From: Aspergillus flavus
Taxonomy: Eukaryota; Ascomycota; Eurotiomycetes; Eurotiales; Aspergillaceae
Assembly: GCF_009017415.1 (NCBI RefSeq)
Contig: NC_092409.1
Location: 248,001-312,000, forward strand
DNA: 64,000 nucleotides
Direction: 5' to 3'
Shown: positions 10,109 through 21,375 of the stretch, piece after piece
Position numbering within the stretch: position 1 is the first letter of the stretch
How the letters are laid out: each line of letters opens with the position of its first letter
Position numbers and translations under genes: made by a program
The notes under the pieces: generated by a model
What the model saw: the letters and a program-made list of their open reading frames with translations, nothing else
Database searches by the model: none
What the model was told of the DNA's origin: nothing

Positions 10109-11517
10109 TTAGCGCGCTCCCTTCTCATTACCGCCTCGGTATTTGGACCGGTAGAGTACCACCCTCAACATGACCAGGCAACCTCCCGCTCCCAAATACA
10201 TCATTCCAGTGAATAGTTGGACTCGCAGGTAGGGTTTAGCGTTGGCCTCACTATCGCGAAGTTGTACAGCAATTGCCTCGGCGACCGTCGTTGGAGGGCA
10301 AATAACAAACCACAGAATGCCGAGGGCAGCAGAAAGATCCTCAATACCCACGACCTCTGCAGCGAGTGGCGCGGCAGCCGCAAATAGTGTCCCTGCGAAT
10401 AATCCAACGGCAATGGCGAAGAAGTAGAGCACCCCGAGAGACTCTGCAAACACCCAGACAACTAGACACAGGATGCCTGCCAGAGCGGAAGCACCAGAAG
10501 CGACATTGATACGTCCAAGGTAATCACTTAGCAAACCAACACTGGGACGTCCTATTGCCTGCCCTAAATTGAGCAATGCGCTGGCGAGACTAGCTTGATC
10601 ATGTGTGAAGCCAACCGCGACCGCGTAGCTTGACAAGCTGAATAACAGGGCTATGTATCCTAACGCACTCAAGAACGCCCAGAGTAGAAGGGTAAGATAG
10701 TCTAGTCTTCGAAGGAGCGCCCTGCTAAAGATTGGGGTATGTCGCATGTTAGACCGGGTAGAGGAAGGTACCCGAAGCAGGTTTGCGCAGACCAGATTGA
10801 TGACAAAAGATATAATACCCAGGATGCGCATCGCCCATGGAAACCCTAACGTCGGGATCATATGCCCCACCGCAAGCGAATATATCAGGCCCCCTGTCCC
10901 GGACCCAGCTGCTGTGATCCCATTGACTAGACTGCGTCGTTTCGTGAACCAGTGAGAGACAATGCCCACGGACCCACAGAAACAAAAGCCCATTCCGATC
11001 CCAAAACAAACACCCTGTGAGAGAAAGAGTTGCCAATTCTTTCTCACAAACGATGTCGTGATGAGTGAAACGGTCTCGACAACCGTACCAATGTTGAGGA
11101 CCAGTTGAGTGGAGATCCTCCTATCTAGGTACGTAGCGAGAGGAGATACAAGCGTGGCGCAAGAAATACTAAGACCACCGACAAACGCATACTCGAGTGC
11201 TGTTGTTCCGGGAAAGACATCGGAGGAGAGATAGTAAGAGAGGAATACTCCGTACGCCTAAAGCTGCTTCAGTTGGACTTCTCATTTTCAAGTTTCGTAA
11301 TGTTTCTTACGCTGTTGATACCCCATGTGTGAGCATTCATGAGAAAAGTGCATACCACACACACCCAGCCATATCCTCCTTCGGGTATTGGCCGAGAGTC
11401 AACCTGTTGAGTTTCGGAGTCTGTCGGGTGCAGCGATGTAGTAAGAAACTCATCGCCAGCCCTTATACCTAGCTCAGGCTGAGGACCATAGTGCGGATTG
11501 TGGGCGATATCGTGCAT
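10109..11517 (-). CDS. MFS transporter, monocarboxylate (MCT/Mch) type
   Basis: Exons 11517-11311 and 11257-10109 (53-nt intron) give 451 residues with about 12 hydrophobic segments. PEGGYGWVCVV opens the first helix and is the MCT/Mch signature, followed by NAHTWGINS-AYGVFLSYYL. GIGMGFCFCGSVGIVSHWFTKRR spans the helix 4-5 region and loop, and GRPSVGLLSDYLGR is the second-half MFS loop motif. Fungal homologues carry monocarboxylates or other small organic acids; the substrate here is unknown. It lies 508 bp upstream of TF-1 on the same strand and shares its promoter dyad, so the two may form a small inducible unit. Confidence 0.88.
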
Positions 11518-11730
11518 TCTGGCAACGAGGTAATCGTCGGTTGCAGGGGGCGAGGGATGTTAGTTTTGATATTGGTAGTTTCCGAGATTTTCCGTAGTAA
11601 AAGCCAGCTAGTTGACGTTGAGTGAAGGTCGACTTCGTGTTGATCCTTTATGATAACTGATATCTATGCGAATCAACCATTGGGCTTCGGAAACCCGGCA
11701 TCCTTCAGTTCCGGTAACCTTCATGGCACT

Positions 11731-11788
11731 TCGGCACCGATAGGCCGTATGGTTTTGATACTATCCAACATCCTCATATCGGCGCCGA
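11731..11788. promoter_or_regulatory. two CGG-N2-CCG dyads upstream of transporter
   Basis: TCGGCACCGA at 11731-11740 (exact reverse complement of the TF-1 site) and TCGGCGCCGA at 11779-11788, 214 and 262 bp before the transporter start codon. Each has CGG half-sites facing inward with a 2-bp spacer, a Zn2Cys6-like geometry. Confidence 0.5.
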
Positions 11789-11859
11789 ATTGCCGAAAGA
11801 GGAACCCCTATTGGACGGAACACTGAGGACGTGTCCTGTATGCCTGCATAATTCAGCGG

Positions 11860-11908
11860 TTCTTTCTTTCCTTCTTTCCTTCTTTTCTTTTCTTTTTTTC
11901 TTTTCCCC
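11860..11908. repeat. CT-rich low-complexity tract
   Basis: Interrupted TTTC/TTCC run on the plus strand. It may be simple-sequence promoter DNA; no gene is attached. Confidence 0.6.
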
Positions 11909-12961
11909 TGCAAAAGACTTCTCGTAGGAGCTACTTTAGCTCATCGTAAAACCCTCAGACTGTGGAGGGAGAGCCTAACCCTATTAATAGCAAGGCAAGG
12001 ATATGAAAACAGCGAAGTGAATGGCACTAGCACCGAGTGAGACATTCAACAATAGGATTCAAAGCAGCCTCATTGCCATTATAGGTGGATTGATATCAAT
12101 TTCCACATAACTCCCTCAATCCTCATGGACCTTCCAGCACACATCGACTCGCTCGGGGATGAGCCAAGTTGACATCTGATCGTACATAATATATCCGATA
12201 CAGAAATACTACAACCCCCATGATATACACCATGTACAAAGCGCTTCAATCTATTCCACATTATCCGCACTCCTTGCCTTTCCCGTGACTTATCTCTCCT
12301 ATTATCCTTTAAGGTATATTAACCTGATTCAAAGATCCTACCTTGCATCGTCTACTAGCGCGATTAGCACGGAGACAATCGACAAGATCAAGAAGCTGGA
12401 TGGTGATATTGTTGTCGAAGAACTTCAACAGTATGGGTCTGATTGGAAGTGTAGGTTTCCCCGGTTTATATGTCTAGCAAGAATCGAGTTCACGTATATG
12501 TTTATGAAATATGGATCTATGTGTCAAGTTAGATTCCTGTCATCCTATGTCCCCTCATGCCTTGCCGGCCGATAATCCTATCGCGGTAGCTCTGCAGAAT
12601 TTTTACATGTTCAGTGACTCCATCACCCTCATGATAAGAGAGACCAATCGAAAGTAATAGAACCAAAACGCAACAATAATGAGAAATATTGTCTTCGCTC
12701 TTCACCTCACTTATATGAGAGCACGTGCCAGATTATGTGATAACATCGTCACGGGACTCCACGTATGGACTATCCCAATGATGTCATCAGGGACAACCTT
12801 CAACAGGACCAAAGACAAAGCTTGAAACAAGTACCTTCATAAATATCTATGCACCGTTTGTACACAGAATCAATTGTAACTTTTCTCAAACCAGGTACAT
12901 AGTCTTAGCCATACACATACTTCGCCAATTATATATTTTTGCATCCACCCCTACCGCGGAA
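11909..12961. other. long 5' flank of the GH15 gene
   Basis: No supported gene. A 96-codon frame at 12285-12575 includes a plausible coding-like stretch ending at a GTAGGT donor-like site, but I could not connect it to other exons. Confidence 0.4.
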
Positions 12962-15113
12962 ATGGCCGCAACATGCCCAAACTACTGCGGCATTGAAGAT
13001 TATGGCATCATCGGGGATATGCACACCTGTGCCCTTGTGAGCAAGAATGGTGGTCTGGACTTTATGTGCTGGCCAGCGTTCGACTCCCCGTCTGTCTTCT
13101 GCCGCGTTTTGGACAATAACAAGGGTGGGCATTTCACCATCCGCCCGGCAGGAGATATCAAACCAATGAGCAAACAACGATACAGAGCGTGTACAAACGT
13201 CTTAGAAACGCGGTGGATCCATGAGGATGGGGTGATCACTCTATCTGACTATTTTCCTGTATTAAGCAAAAAGCCCTCCCATCCGGGGGATTCCGCGTCA
13301 GCCTGGTGCTCCTGTGATACGGCTGCTGATGGTGCTGAAGGGGCAGAATGTCGCTCGGGAGTGGTTAGGAAGGTTGAATGCGTTCGCGGACAGATGGACA
13401 TGGTTGTTGAAGTCTTTCCTGCGTTTAATTATGCGCTTGAGCAGCATACCGGTCAGTGGGTAACTCGTGGCGATCCTGGCAATCGGCTGAATGAGTATCT
13501 ATTCGAGAGTGCTACGCAGAGCCTGCAGCTCAGTGTTCTTACTAGCCCCGATCCATCTGGTGAAGGTTCGGGTAAGACCCCCAAAATCTCATTTGAGATC
13601 CAAGACAGACCGGGAATGAAAGGACCGGGTGTCTTTATGAAAATGACTATGCTAGAAGGACAGTCCGCGACGTTTGTGTTACACGACAGAGAAAAGACTC
13701 TTCCGGACGCGAGCTCCCTGGAATCCTACTTGCACATGATAGAGCACGATACCGCCGAATTTTGGGCAGCGTGGATCAATCAGTGCACCTTCCGAGGCCG
13801 CTACCGCGAGCAGGTGGAAAGAAGCCTGTTGATACTCAAACTGCTAACGTACAAGCCAACTGGTGCTATTGTTGCATCCCCCACCTTTTCCCTTCCGGAG
13901 AGCATCGGCGGACCACGAAACTGGGATTACCGGTACTCTTGGGTGCGTGATGCTGCGTTTGTCGTTTACGTTTTCCTCAAGAATGGATATCCGAAAGAGG
14001 CAGAGTCATATATCAATTTTATCTTCGATCGTGTTTTTCCACCGGCGAACAGCGAGCATCAGACCGACAGACCGTTCCTCCCAATCATGGTGACGATCCA
14101 TGGAGAGCATGACATCCCCGAATCGGAGCTGGATCACCTAGAGGGATACATGGGTAGTAAGCCGGTACGAATCGGGAACGGAGCTGCCAGCCACACCCAG
14201 CTAGACATATTCGGAGAACTCATGGATAGCGTTTATCTTTACCATAAGCATGGTCGTCCCATTTCCTACGACCAGTGGCTTGCGGTGAGACGGATGATCA
14301 GCCACGTGATGGATGTACTTCATGAAACAGACAGATCGATCTGGGAGGTAAGAGGGCAGCCACAAAACTTCGTATATTCGAAGATAATGTTGTGGGTTGC
14401 ATTGGACCGAGCATTGCGATTGGCAGAGAAACGCTCGAATTTACCATGTCCGGATCGGATTGAATGGCTACGTGCCCGAGATGATCTCTACGATGAGATA
14501 ATGACGAAGGGGTACAACTTCAAAGACAACTATTTCTGCATGAGCTACGAAAGTCCAGACATCCTTGATGCAGCCGTTTTGATTGCGCCGCTTGTTTTCT
14601 TTATTGCCCCCAATGATCCTAGGTTTCTGAGCACGTTGAAGAGGGTCATGCTACCCCAAGCCAAGGGAGGACTATCAATGGCGAACATGGTCTCTAGATA
14701 CGATCACACCAAGGTTGATGATGGTATGTTTCCCAGATCCACTGAATATTATAGATAGCATAACTAACCATTGAATTTCAGGGGTCGGAGGCCGCGAGGG
14801 CGCTTTCGTGATGGTCACCTTCTGGCTAGTCGAAGCCATGATGCGTGTTAGTATCCCATGCCTTGCAGCTTGTAGAAGTGGCTAACGAAACCAGGCCTCG
14901 AAGGCAATGTCTTACAACGTCGATGATCCGTTTTACCGGCAGCTGCGAAAGTTAGCGATCACGCATTTTGACAATATGCTTTCGTTCGCGAACCACCTGG
15001 GAATGTTCTCGGAAGAGGTGGCCATCTCTGGCGAGCAGATAGGTAACACTCCCCAGGCCTTTAGTCATCTGGCTTGTATTAGTGCAGCAATGAATCTGGG
15101 CGGAGGGGATTGA
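12962..15113 (+). CDS. GH15 glucoamylase/trehalase-like glycosidase, intracellular
   Basis: Exons 12962-14723, 14782-14846 and 14895-15113 give 681 residues. The N-terminus NYCGIEDYGIIGDMHTCALV-(S)KNGGLDFMCWPAFDSPSVF is the beta-sandwich domain typical of bacterial-type GH15 proteins. GGPRNWDYRYSWVRDAAFV (about 316-334) is the substrate-pocket signature of the (alpha/alpha)6 barrel. TQLDIFGELMDSVYLYHKH holds the expected general acid Glu, and VGGREGAFVMVTFWLVEAM holds the expected catalytic base Glu, split by the first intron just upstream. No signal peptide and no starch-binding domain, so it probably acts inside the cell on trehalose or short alpha-glucans. Confidence 0.88.
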
Positions 15114-15320
15114 GGGCGCTTGTTTACTGTAATATGTGTACATTAGTAGCAAGGCCTGCTCTTTGTATGTACGGATTTACTTTGGGTAAATATGTGATTA
15201 GCATTACTGAGATTAAAATAAGCTCATACACATCAAACGAATCCAACTAAGGCTGGTAAGTCAAATATCCGACAGCAACAGACAATTTCGCCACATATCG
15301 ATAAGTAAGAATAAAGGAAT

Positions 15321-17622
15321 TCAAGTAGCCGTAACCACCGCATTTCCATCGGGCACCTTAGCATTATATTCCAACACCATCCGAACATCCTTGCCAGGCT
15401 CCAATTTAACGAACCACTTAACCTCGCCGTTCCTCATCATCACTGCCTTCCCCTTACCCCTATCCCTTTCGAGCGCCATGTCCACCTCACTACCTTCCTT
15501 CTCCAAGCCTTTGGGCTCTAGTACCTGGATCCTCATCTGTTCATTATCCTTGAGCGGAATCTGATCCGAAACGATCATATCAACCGCCGTACTCTTCGTA
15601 TTCTTCACCCAGCAGCTCCGACGAAACACTGCAGCTTTTTCCTTACTGATATATCCAGTAGAGAGTTTCCGAACCGTTGGCTTGGCATATGTCACCAGAA
15701 CATTGGGGTCAACCCCAAGGGAAATATTGAAGAAGTCATTCGGTACACAACTGGGCAGTGTAGACGTCCCCAGGAAGGTCCCATCAACGGATATACCAGT
15801 CTTTCCGCGCAGAATATTAACCGACGAGGTATTCTGGACCCGAGCACGAAGGAATGCAGCAGCCCGAATCTTCGGAACGATTACATGCGTGAGGGTCAAT
15901 GACTGCAGAGTTGACTGGGCAATAAGGTGGCGCCGATGACTGGTGGAGGGAACCAGTGTGCGGAGACCAGAAAGTTCATACGTGGTGGTCAGCCCGTAGT
16001 TTTGTGGAACCGAATCCTGTCGCTCTAGGCTAGGCGATGCGATACTTTGAGTGTCATTGTCGCTGTCATCCGCTTCCTCATTCCCCTCTTCATCAGCATT
16101 AGTGCCCCATCCCAGTGCTCTCCGGGCTGAGGGGACCCATGAATGGCGAGAGTCCTGCCGTGGTGTGAACGATGCCGAGCGTGCCGCCCCTTGCCCACGC
16201 CTTGCTGCTGGAGCTTGTTGTGCCATAGCTTGTTGTTGCATAGCTTGTTGTTGCATAGCTTGTTGTTGCATAGCTTGTTGTTGCATCTGCTGCGCGTTTG
16301 GAGATGTGCCGGACTCTTGCGCACTTCGTGCGCTGGCCATAATATGTGCGCGAGCGCGTTTTTGGGCGTCAATGGCTGCCTGATACGGATCCTTGTTGGT
16401 CGCCATAGCGTTGGGATTTTTCTCAGCCGGGCTTCGCAGAACATCCTGCCATGAAATTGATTTAGGGTCCGAGATCGGGCAGGTTGTAACGTGCCAGGGC
16501 TGGAGAATGGGAATCGGTTCGTCAAGCCCTGAGAAGGCTGCATGCGACGTTGAAAGAGTGACCTTAGCGTCTTTCCAGGTCTCTGAACTTTTATTCTGGA
16601 AATCTGCGTTATAGACCAACGCTGCGGTGGACGCCGGGGTATTGATCTTCAAGTTATACCGAGGCACCCAGTTCGGACCAGGAACGATATACGTCAGGTT
16701 CATGGTAACTTCAATCGGCTGTCCACCATATGTAACATTCTCAGTTACCGAGCTGCGCCGACTAGACCCCGGAGTAGCCGACACGTGTCCATCAAGATAG
16801 ACCTTGACCTGCCCGACAAGGTCCGTCCAAAACATTTTCTTCTCCTTAATATCCCGCTTCTGCTGAGCCCGTCGTTCCTGCCGTTCTCTCACGCGTTTCT
16901 CACGAGCCCGTCGAACCTCCTTCAACGCAGCCTGCTTGGCCTTAGTATGAGCCGACTCCAACCTCTCCCTCTTCCTCTTAATCCCCTCAAGCGCCTTCTC
17001 ACCATCAGCAATCTTAACCTCCGTATCCCTCGCCCGATCCCCCTCCGTCTTCCTCTGCTGAAGATACATCTGCAGAAAATCATTCAACTTAGTTGGATCA
17101 GAAGTAGTCGAGTCAATACTCTTCCCATAGCCGACAAGAAAATGCAACACAAACAGAGACGCCGATTTATCATCCTGCGCTTTGGCAAGAGATGTGCTTA
17201 GGCTCTGCTCTTCTTTGAGAATAGCTTGGAGCTCTGAGTCATCGATATCAAGACCTTCTTCGTCGGTCGTCATATCCTGATCAATGTCACTTGCTTCGTC
17301 GACTGTCAGGTCGGGATAGACGTCATTGAATTTCTCTCGCCGGGGTACGACGTCTGTTTGCATGTCTGTTATTGTGGCTGGACCGGAGCCGTCGAGTTGG
17401 ACGGAGTCTAGGTCCACGTTGGGGTCTAGACCGAGGATTGTGATTGCATTTTGGCCTGGCTAGTACATCTCTTAGTATGTGGTAGGAGGTGCTATAAGGT
17501 ATATGTCTTACATGAATCGTCGTGTGGATCTCACGGGTGATCGTTGCCCTCTGGGGGGTGATTACGACTGATTTGGTGGGGAGGTTGGAGATTTGGATCT
17601 CCGATTGATGGATATCAGTCAT
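15321..17622 (-). CDS. DUF4140/DUF4139 protein (mucoidy inhibitor A-like)
   Basis: Exon 17622-17512 (37 codons) splices via GTAAGA...ACTAG to 17459-15321, giving 749 residues. The N-terminal DUF4140 region reads VVITPQRATITREIHTTIH then PGQNAITILGLDPNVDLDSV, crossing the intron in phase. A long charged coiled coil (about 110-240, rich in RERQERRAQQKRDIKEKK) follows. The DUF4139 part starts around NVTYGGQPIEVTMNLTYIVPGPNWVPRYNLK and runs to the C-terminus. The family is widespread in fungi and bacteria without an established biochemical role. A Gln/Met repeat made by a 15-bp minisatellite interrupts the DUF4139 domain. Confidence 0.85.
16212..16286. repeat. 15-bp coding minisatellite (QQQAM repeat)
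   Basis: Five tandem units, the last four identical (AGCTTGTTGTTGCAT on the plus strand), at 16227-16286; the first unit, 16212-16226, is diverged. They lie inside the DUF4139 gene and encode repeats of Gln-Gln-Gln-Ala-Met. The unit length is a multiple of three, so copy-number change keeps the frame. Confidence 0.9.
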
Positions 17623-18407
17623 GCTTGCGAGGGAAACAGAACATAGGTATAAAAAGGGTCAATAAAGGTTATGAATAGCGGAACACAAGTAAGAGAAATA
17701 GTCAAGACACAGTTCGAGAATGATCAACCTAAGTGCTGGGGGTACGGGGGCTTTAAATAAACAAAACGCAAGGCATCTACGGTGAGAGCCTTAGCATTGC
17801 GTTGCACAACGTTGCACAACCTTACTAATCATTTTCACAATCACACGTGATTTGTATAACAAAATAGATTTGGGGTTGACTTGGCCAATGAATGAGGCTG
17901 GCGCATGACTGGAGAAAAAGGGAAATGTCTTCTCTGGAAGGTGAATATTTCTGGGAAAAGCAAGGAGAACCGGCAATGTGCCGGTATTTGTCTATGTCCA
18001 GGGCAGCTTAGAGTCTTTGTGCAGTCTTTCTGCGATTTTCGTTCAAGCTTCAAATAAATACTTCTTGAAATATATATTGTGCTGATCTCAGCTCGTTATC
18101 ATGACAAGATGGAGCAGTAGCGAAGGCACACCCAGAAAAGAAATAGTATTAAAAAAAAAAAAAAAAAAAAAAAATAGAAAATTAAGAAAAGAGAACAGAG
18201 CTGCATTTACTAATGATAACTAAATAAGCCATACTTGGCGTTTTTCGACACCTCTTGAAACCAAGGTATTTGCATAGGTGGCGTGGAATCATGCCTTATC
18301 TGGATTCTCTTCTCTCAAACCGGGATAACCATGTGCATAATGTTCTTAAAGTCTCATCGGAGGGGAACATTGCACCTCCATCAGGGCTCCAGAACGACAG
18401 TTTCCAA
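17623..18407. other. promoter of DUF4139 gene and 3' flank of HET gene
   Basis: No gene seen. Contains a 2x10-bp direct repeat GTTGCACAAC at 17801-17820 and a run of 24 A at 18151-18174. Confidence 0.5.
18151..18174. repeat. poly(A) tract, 24 nt
   Basis: Uninterrupted A run followed by TAGAAAATTAAGAAAAG. It could be a retroposon scar, but no flanking target duplication was found; length polymorphism or assembly slippage is likely. Confidence 0.8.
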
Positions 18408-20267
18408 CTATTTCAAGAAGAAGATTTCCTTGTTGTGTATCCATTCCTCCTTGGTATCAAAGACCTCCCCTTCCATAATGCCGTCGACAACACTGGGCCC
18501 AACATACTTCCAATGCACGCCATCCTCATGCCGAGAAAGCACTTGCGGGAGCGTCCCTCCCAGGAAGACACACACCGTGTCTCCGGGCTTGGTGTGACAT
18601 GGCACGATCGCCATACGGCCATTTGTGGTAAGTGCGAAACTTCTACCAGGCCATCGAATCATTATGAGATTTAGATAGGCCCGCCAGAACCGATGCTGAT
18701 CGAGAAAGTATTCGGCCGTGTCTAAGTTGACAGGGACTGGATCGGCATCACCTTCATGCTCTTTGTTTGCAGCAAGGTGCTCTAGGAATGACACAAAGCC
18801 ATCTAGGACATCGCCGTCTGGGCGACCAGAGAACTGGGGTGACTTAAGCCAGCCACACTGGCCGATTAGAACGCCTAGGAGGCGTTCGTGGCGGTCGGCG
18901 CCGTCGGAGATGTGAGCCGAACAGGCTTTGATGGCTCTCAAGATTCGACGTGCGTCCAGGACGTTCGTGCTCCCGTGAAAGACTGGGCTGAAGGGAACAA
19001 TCTCTTGGACCGTATCTGCGGAAATGCCAGCAATACACAGAATTCCCTCACTATCATCACTAGGTTCAAGGCATAACCTACCTGAGGATGACGAGGGGGA
19101 GATTGCAGCTGGCCTCCCAGCGTGACAGCCTATGATGGGCAGATAACTGTAATTCCAACCACTGCCCCAAGGGGGACACCAAGAAGGGATATTTTTTTGG
19201 CCTGCATTTGGAGGGAACCGTAAGGACGGCCAATCACTGAGCCTCTCCAAGCATTGGCGGAAAAACCTGGCGTGAATGATGCCATAGTTCCGCTTAATCT
19301 CGTCAGAGTAATCCACCACCATCTGGTCCCGCAGGGCGTCCGGCAGCATGTCGCGAACCGCATAGACATAGTCTACCTTTACGGATGCACCCTGACTCTG
19401 CATGATGTCCATTGTGGCTTGGAGACCAGTGATCTCCTTCTCATCGTCCTCTAAGCTGTCTTTCAAACGGCGTGAATTGCGGATAAGTCTGATCCCGTTT
19501 GTCGACCGGCTTACTCGATCCTCACCCATCGCCTTAATATGCAACCCGGCGATATTGCTCACGAAGAAGGATTTGGACGTGGCAATGGCAAAGTTTACCA
19601 CAACGTGCCATTCAATCTGCTGTAGACCGCATAGAAACACACACGCGCGCGCCAGGACCACCTCTTGAACAATCCAGAGTCGCTGGAACCACGCCCGACT
19701 GTAAAGCAACAATGCGGCGCACCAAAGCGGATCGTCGGGATGTGGAAGCCCCTGCGCTACGATATCATCTGTGCTCAGCGGTCTCCATCCCCCTTCGCTG
19801 TCCTTCAACGACCAGATCTTTTCGGTAAGCTCGGGCAACAGCGCACAGGCCAGATCGCTCTGGTCCGCTGCATCCCCCAGCCAGATCAGAACCTGATCCG
19901 CGCAGGAGTAGAGCTCACCCATTCCCGCGACCTGGTGCGCCTTCTCCTCTGCGTCGGTTTGATTGATGCAGATGGCATCCACCCATATCCATCCTCCACC
20001 AGAATGTGCGTGGATGCCGCGCAGTGCTTGACCTAGAGTCCGAGAGATACGGAAACGCGCACCGTTACATAGACTCTCTTCCATTTCCGGCGAGGTGCCC
20101 CATGCGTACGACAGGGCCTCATACCCCGGGGCCTCATAGATGGAGAATGCCTCCAGGCTGAATTTAATCTGGGGATGTACCTCGAGAATCTTGAGGACGC
20201 GGAAGTCATCGGGTGCGATGGGTGAATAGACGTAGGAGGGTATCTGTTCATCCATATCATGTTCCAT
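18408..20267 (-). CDS. HET-domain (heterokaryon incompatibility) protein
   Basis: A single exon of 619 residues. The HET domain occupies roughly residues 48-200, with the three family blocks YEALSYAWG (49-57), WIWVDAICINQTDAEEKAHQV (93-113) and MGELYSCADQVLIWLG (116-131), then the usual SRAWFQRLWIVQEVVLA block. The C-terminal part is the variable region typical of this class, with no NACHT, WD or ankyrin repeats. HET proteins mediate cell death on fusion of genetically different hyphae. Whether this one acts in allorecognition is not predictable from sequence. No stop or frameshift seen. Confidence 0.92.
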   Translation of the reverse strand: MEHDMDEQIPSYVYSPIAPDDFRVLKILEVHPQIKFSLEAFSIYEAPGYEALSYAWGTSPEMEESLCNGARFRISRTLGQALRGIHAHSGGGWIWVDAICINQTDAEEKAHQVAGMGELYSCADQVLIWLGDAADQSDLACALLPELTEKIWSLKDSEGGWRPLSTDDIVAQGLPHPDDPLWCAALLLYSRAWFQRLWIVQEVVLARACVFLCGLQQIEWHVVVNFAIATSKSFFVSNIAGLHIKAMGEDRVSRSTNGIRLIRNSRRLKDSLEDDEKEITGLQATMDIMQSQGASVKVDYVYAVRDMLPDALRDQMVVDYSDEIKRNYGIIHARFFRQCLERLSDWPSLRFPPNAGQKNIPSWCPPWGSGWNYSYLPIIGCHAGRPAAISPSSSSGRLCLEPSDDSEGILCIAGISADTVQEIVPFSPVFHGSTNVLDARRILRAIKACSAHISDGADRHERLLGVLIGQCGWLKSPQFSGRPDGDVLDGFVSFLEHLAANKEHEGDADPVPVNLDTAEYFLDQHRFWRAYLNLIMIRWPGRSFALTTNGRMAIVPCHTKPGDTVCVFLGGTLPQVLSRHEDGVHWKYVGPSVVDGIMEGEVFDTKEEWIHNKEIFFLK

Positions 20268-20867
20268 ATTTTAGTGGGGTAGGTAGAAAAAGATGTTATG
20301 CGATAATCCCACCGTCAGACAGGTGCTGATAAGCATTATAGTGGACGTTTCACTTGGCGTCACGCGAGAGAATAGCGTGAGGCGATGTTGGCCCAGTTAA
20401 ACCTCTTCAAGAATACGAATGAACTAGTCTAACTAGTCAAGGCTTAGTGGTGTACGTCTTAACTGTGCCGAGCGGTTTACGGCCCCAGCTTACGTGTTTT
20501 ATTCTCTCTCTTTGTTTTCAATGACACTTATTATATTAGCTATGGACCCAAGCCTGACTTGAAAAGCTCTCCATATCTATTTGTAATAAGTCCAGTGCAT
20601 TACAATGTCTACTTGCCTGGGGTGGGCTTCCTGCCATGATGTAATCCTGGAATAGTAGATAATCCACCAGCCTGATATTATAGGACTGCATGGGGTGTCC
20701 GATTCATCTAAAGATTGAGCTTTTTCAACAGGTGCGACCTAATAACCTAGTTCCTATCCGAGGTAAGCCTTTACATAGCTAGGGACTCTAATAGCCGTCT
20801 TAGATACGTATGTTGATAAGAGGACGTAGCGCTAGGGAGGTCCATAAAGCGCACTCCGAGACTTTCT
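20268..20867. other. intergenic
   Basis: Promoter of the HET gene on the left side; no gene, RNA or repeat recognised. Confidence 0.5.
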
Positions 20868-21375
20868 CTACCACCTAAGCTCCATAAAGGCTGCAGCTCG
20901 TCCTCCACCCCTTCTTGGCGGCCAAAACACAAGACCCTTGTCTAATTCTTCGCGGGTAAAGCTCCTGGTGTGCACGTATGTCCACCCAGGCGCTGAAACG
21001 CATGGCGAACGCGGTGGCCGATCGGTATCCCAGATTGGGTGCAGATTTACCAGCCCATCAACTTCCTGCACATCCTGTTCCTCTTGTGCTATATCATCTG
21101 GATGGTAGTTTCGAGGGGTTTGTTTGGCGGCAGGGGCCTTAGGAAACAATGATCACCTGACTGGTGTGTAGCATATCATGATCATGAAACCAACTTGTAT
21201 CTGGGAAGCTATCTGGACGCCAATAATGGAGTATATAAGTACAAGGATGGAGGGCAATTGAAGAAAGGGACGAGAAAGCCGTGCCAGACGCATCTGTACT
21301 TGTAGTTGTAGAAGCATGACATTGTGTGATCAGCAAATTCACGACAACACTCAATAAGATAGACATTCTTTCCAT
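20868..21375 (-). CDS. doubtful small secreted-protein gene
   Basis: From ATG 21375 a frame begins MERMSILLSVVVNLLITQCHA, a plausible signal peptide, and runs to about 21139. A second open frame, ending at 20868 and including PGWTYVHTRSFTREELDKG, follows in another phase. Splicing AG|GTGATC to an acceptor near 21060-21080, or ACCA|GTCAGG to CATCCAG, would fuse them into about 150-160 residues. The start overlaps the last codons of the regulator at 21351, which is unusual. I do not recognise it; it may be chance. Confidence 0.25.

Noticed and set aside
12285..12575. 96-codon plus-strand frame with a coding-like stretch (STETIDKIKKLDGDIVVEEL) before a GTAGGT site
   Set aside because: No partner exons, start or family could be found; it may be a relic exon, but support is too thin to annotate.
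16051..16454. Plus-strand frames opposite the DUF4139 gene rich in Cys/Ser/Leu repeats
   Set aside because: They are antisense readings of the Gln-rich minisatellite, not genes.
18151..18174. Poly(A) as a retroposon tail
   Set aside because: No flanking target duplication or upstream element sequence was found.
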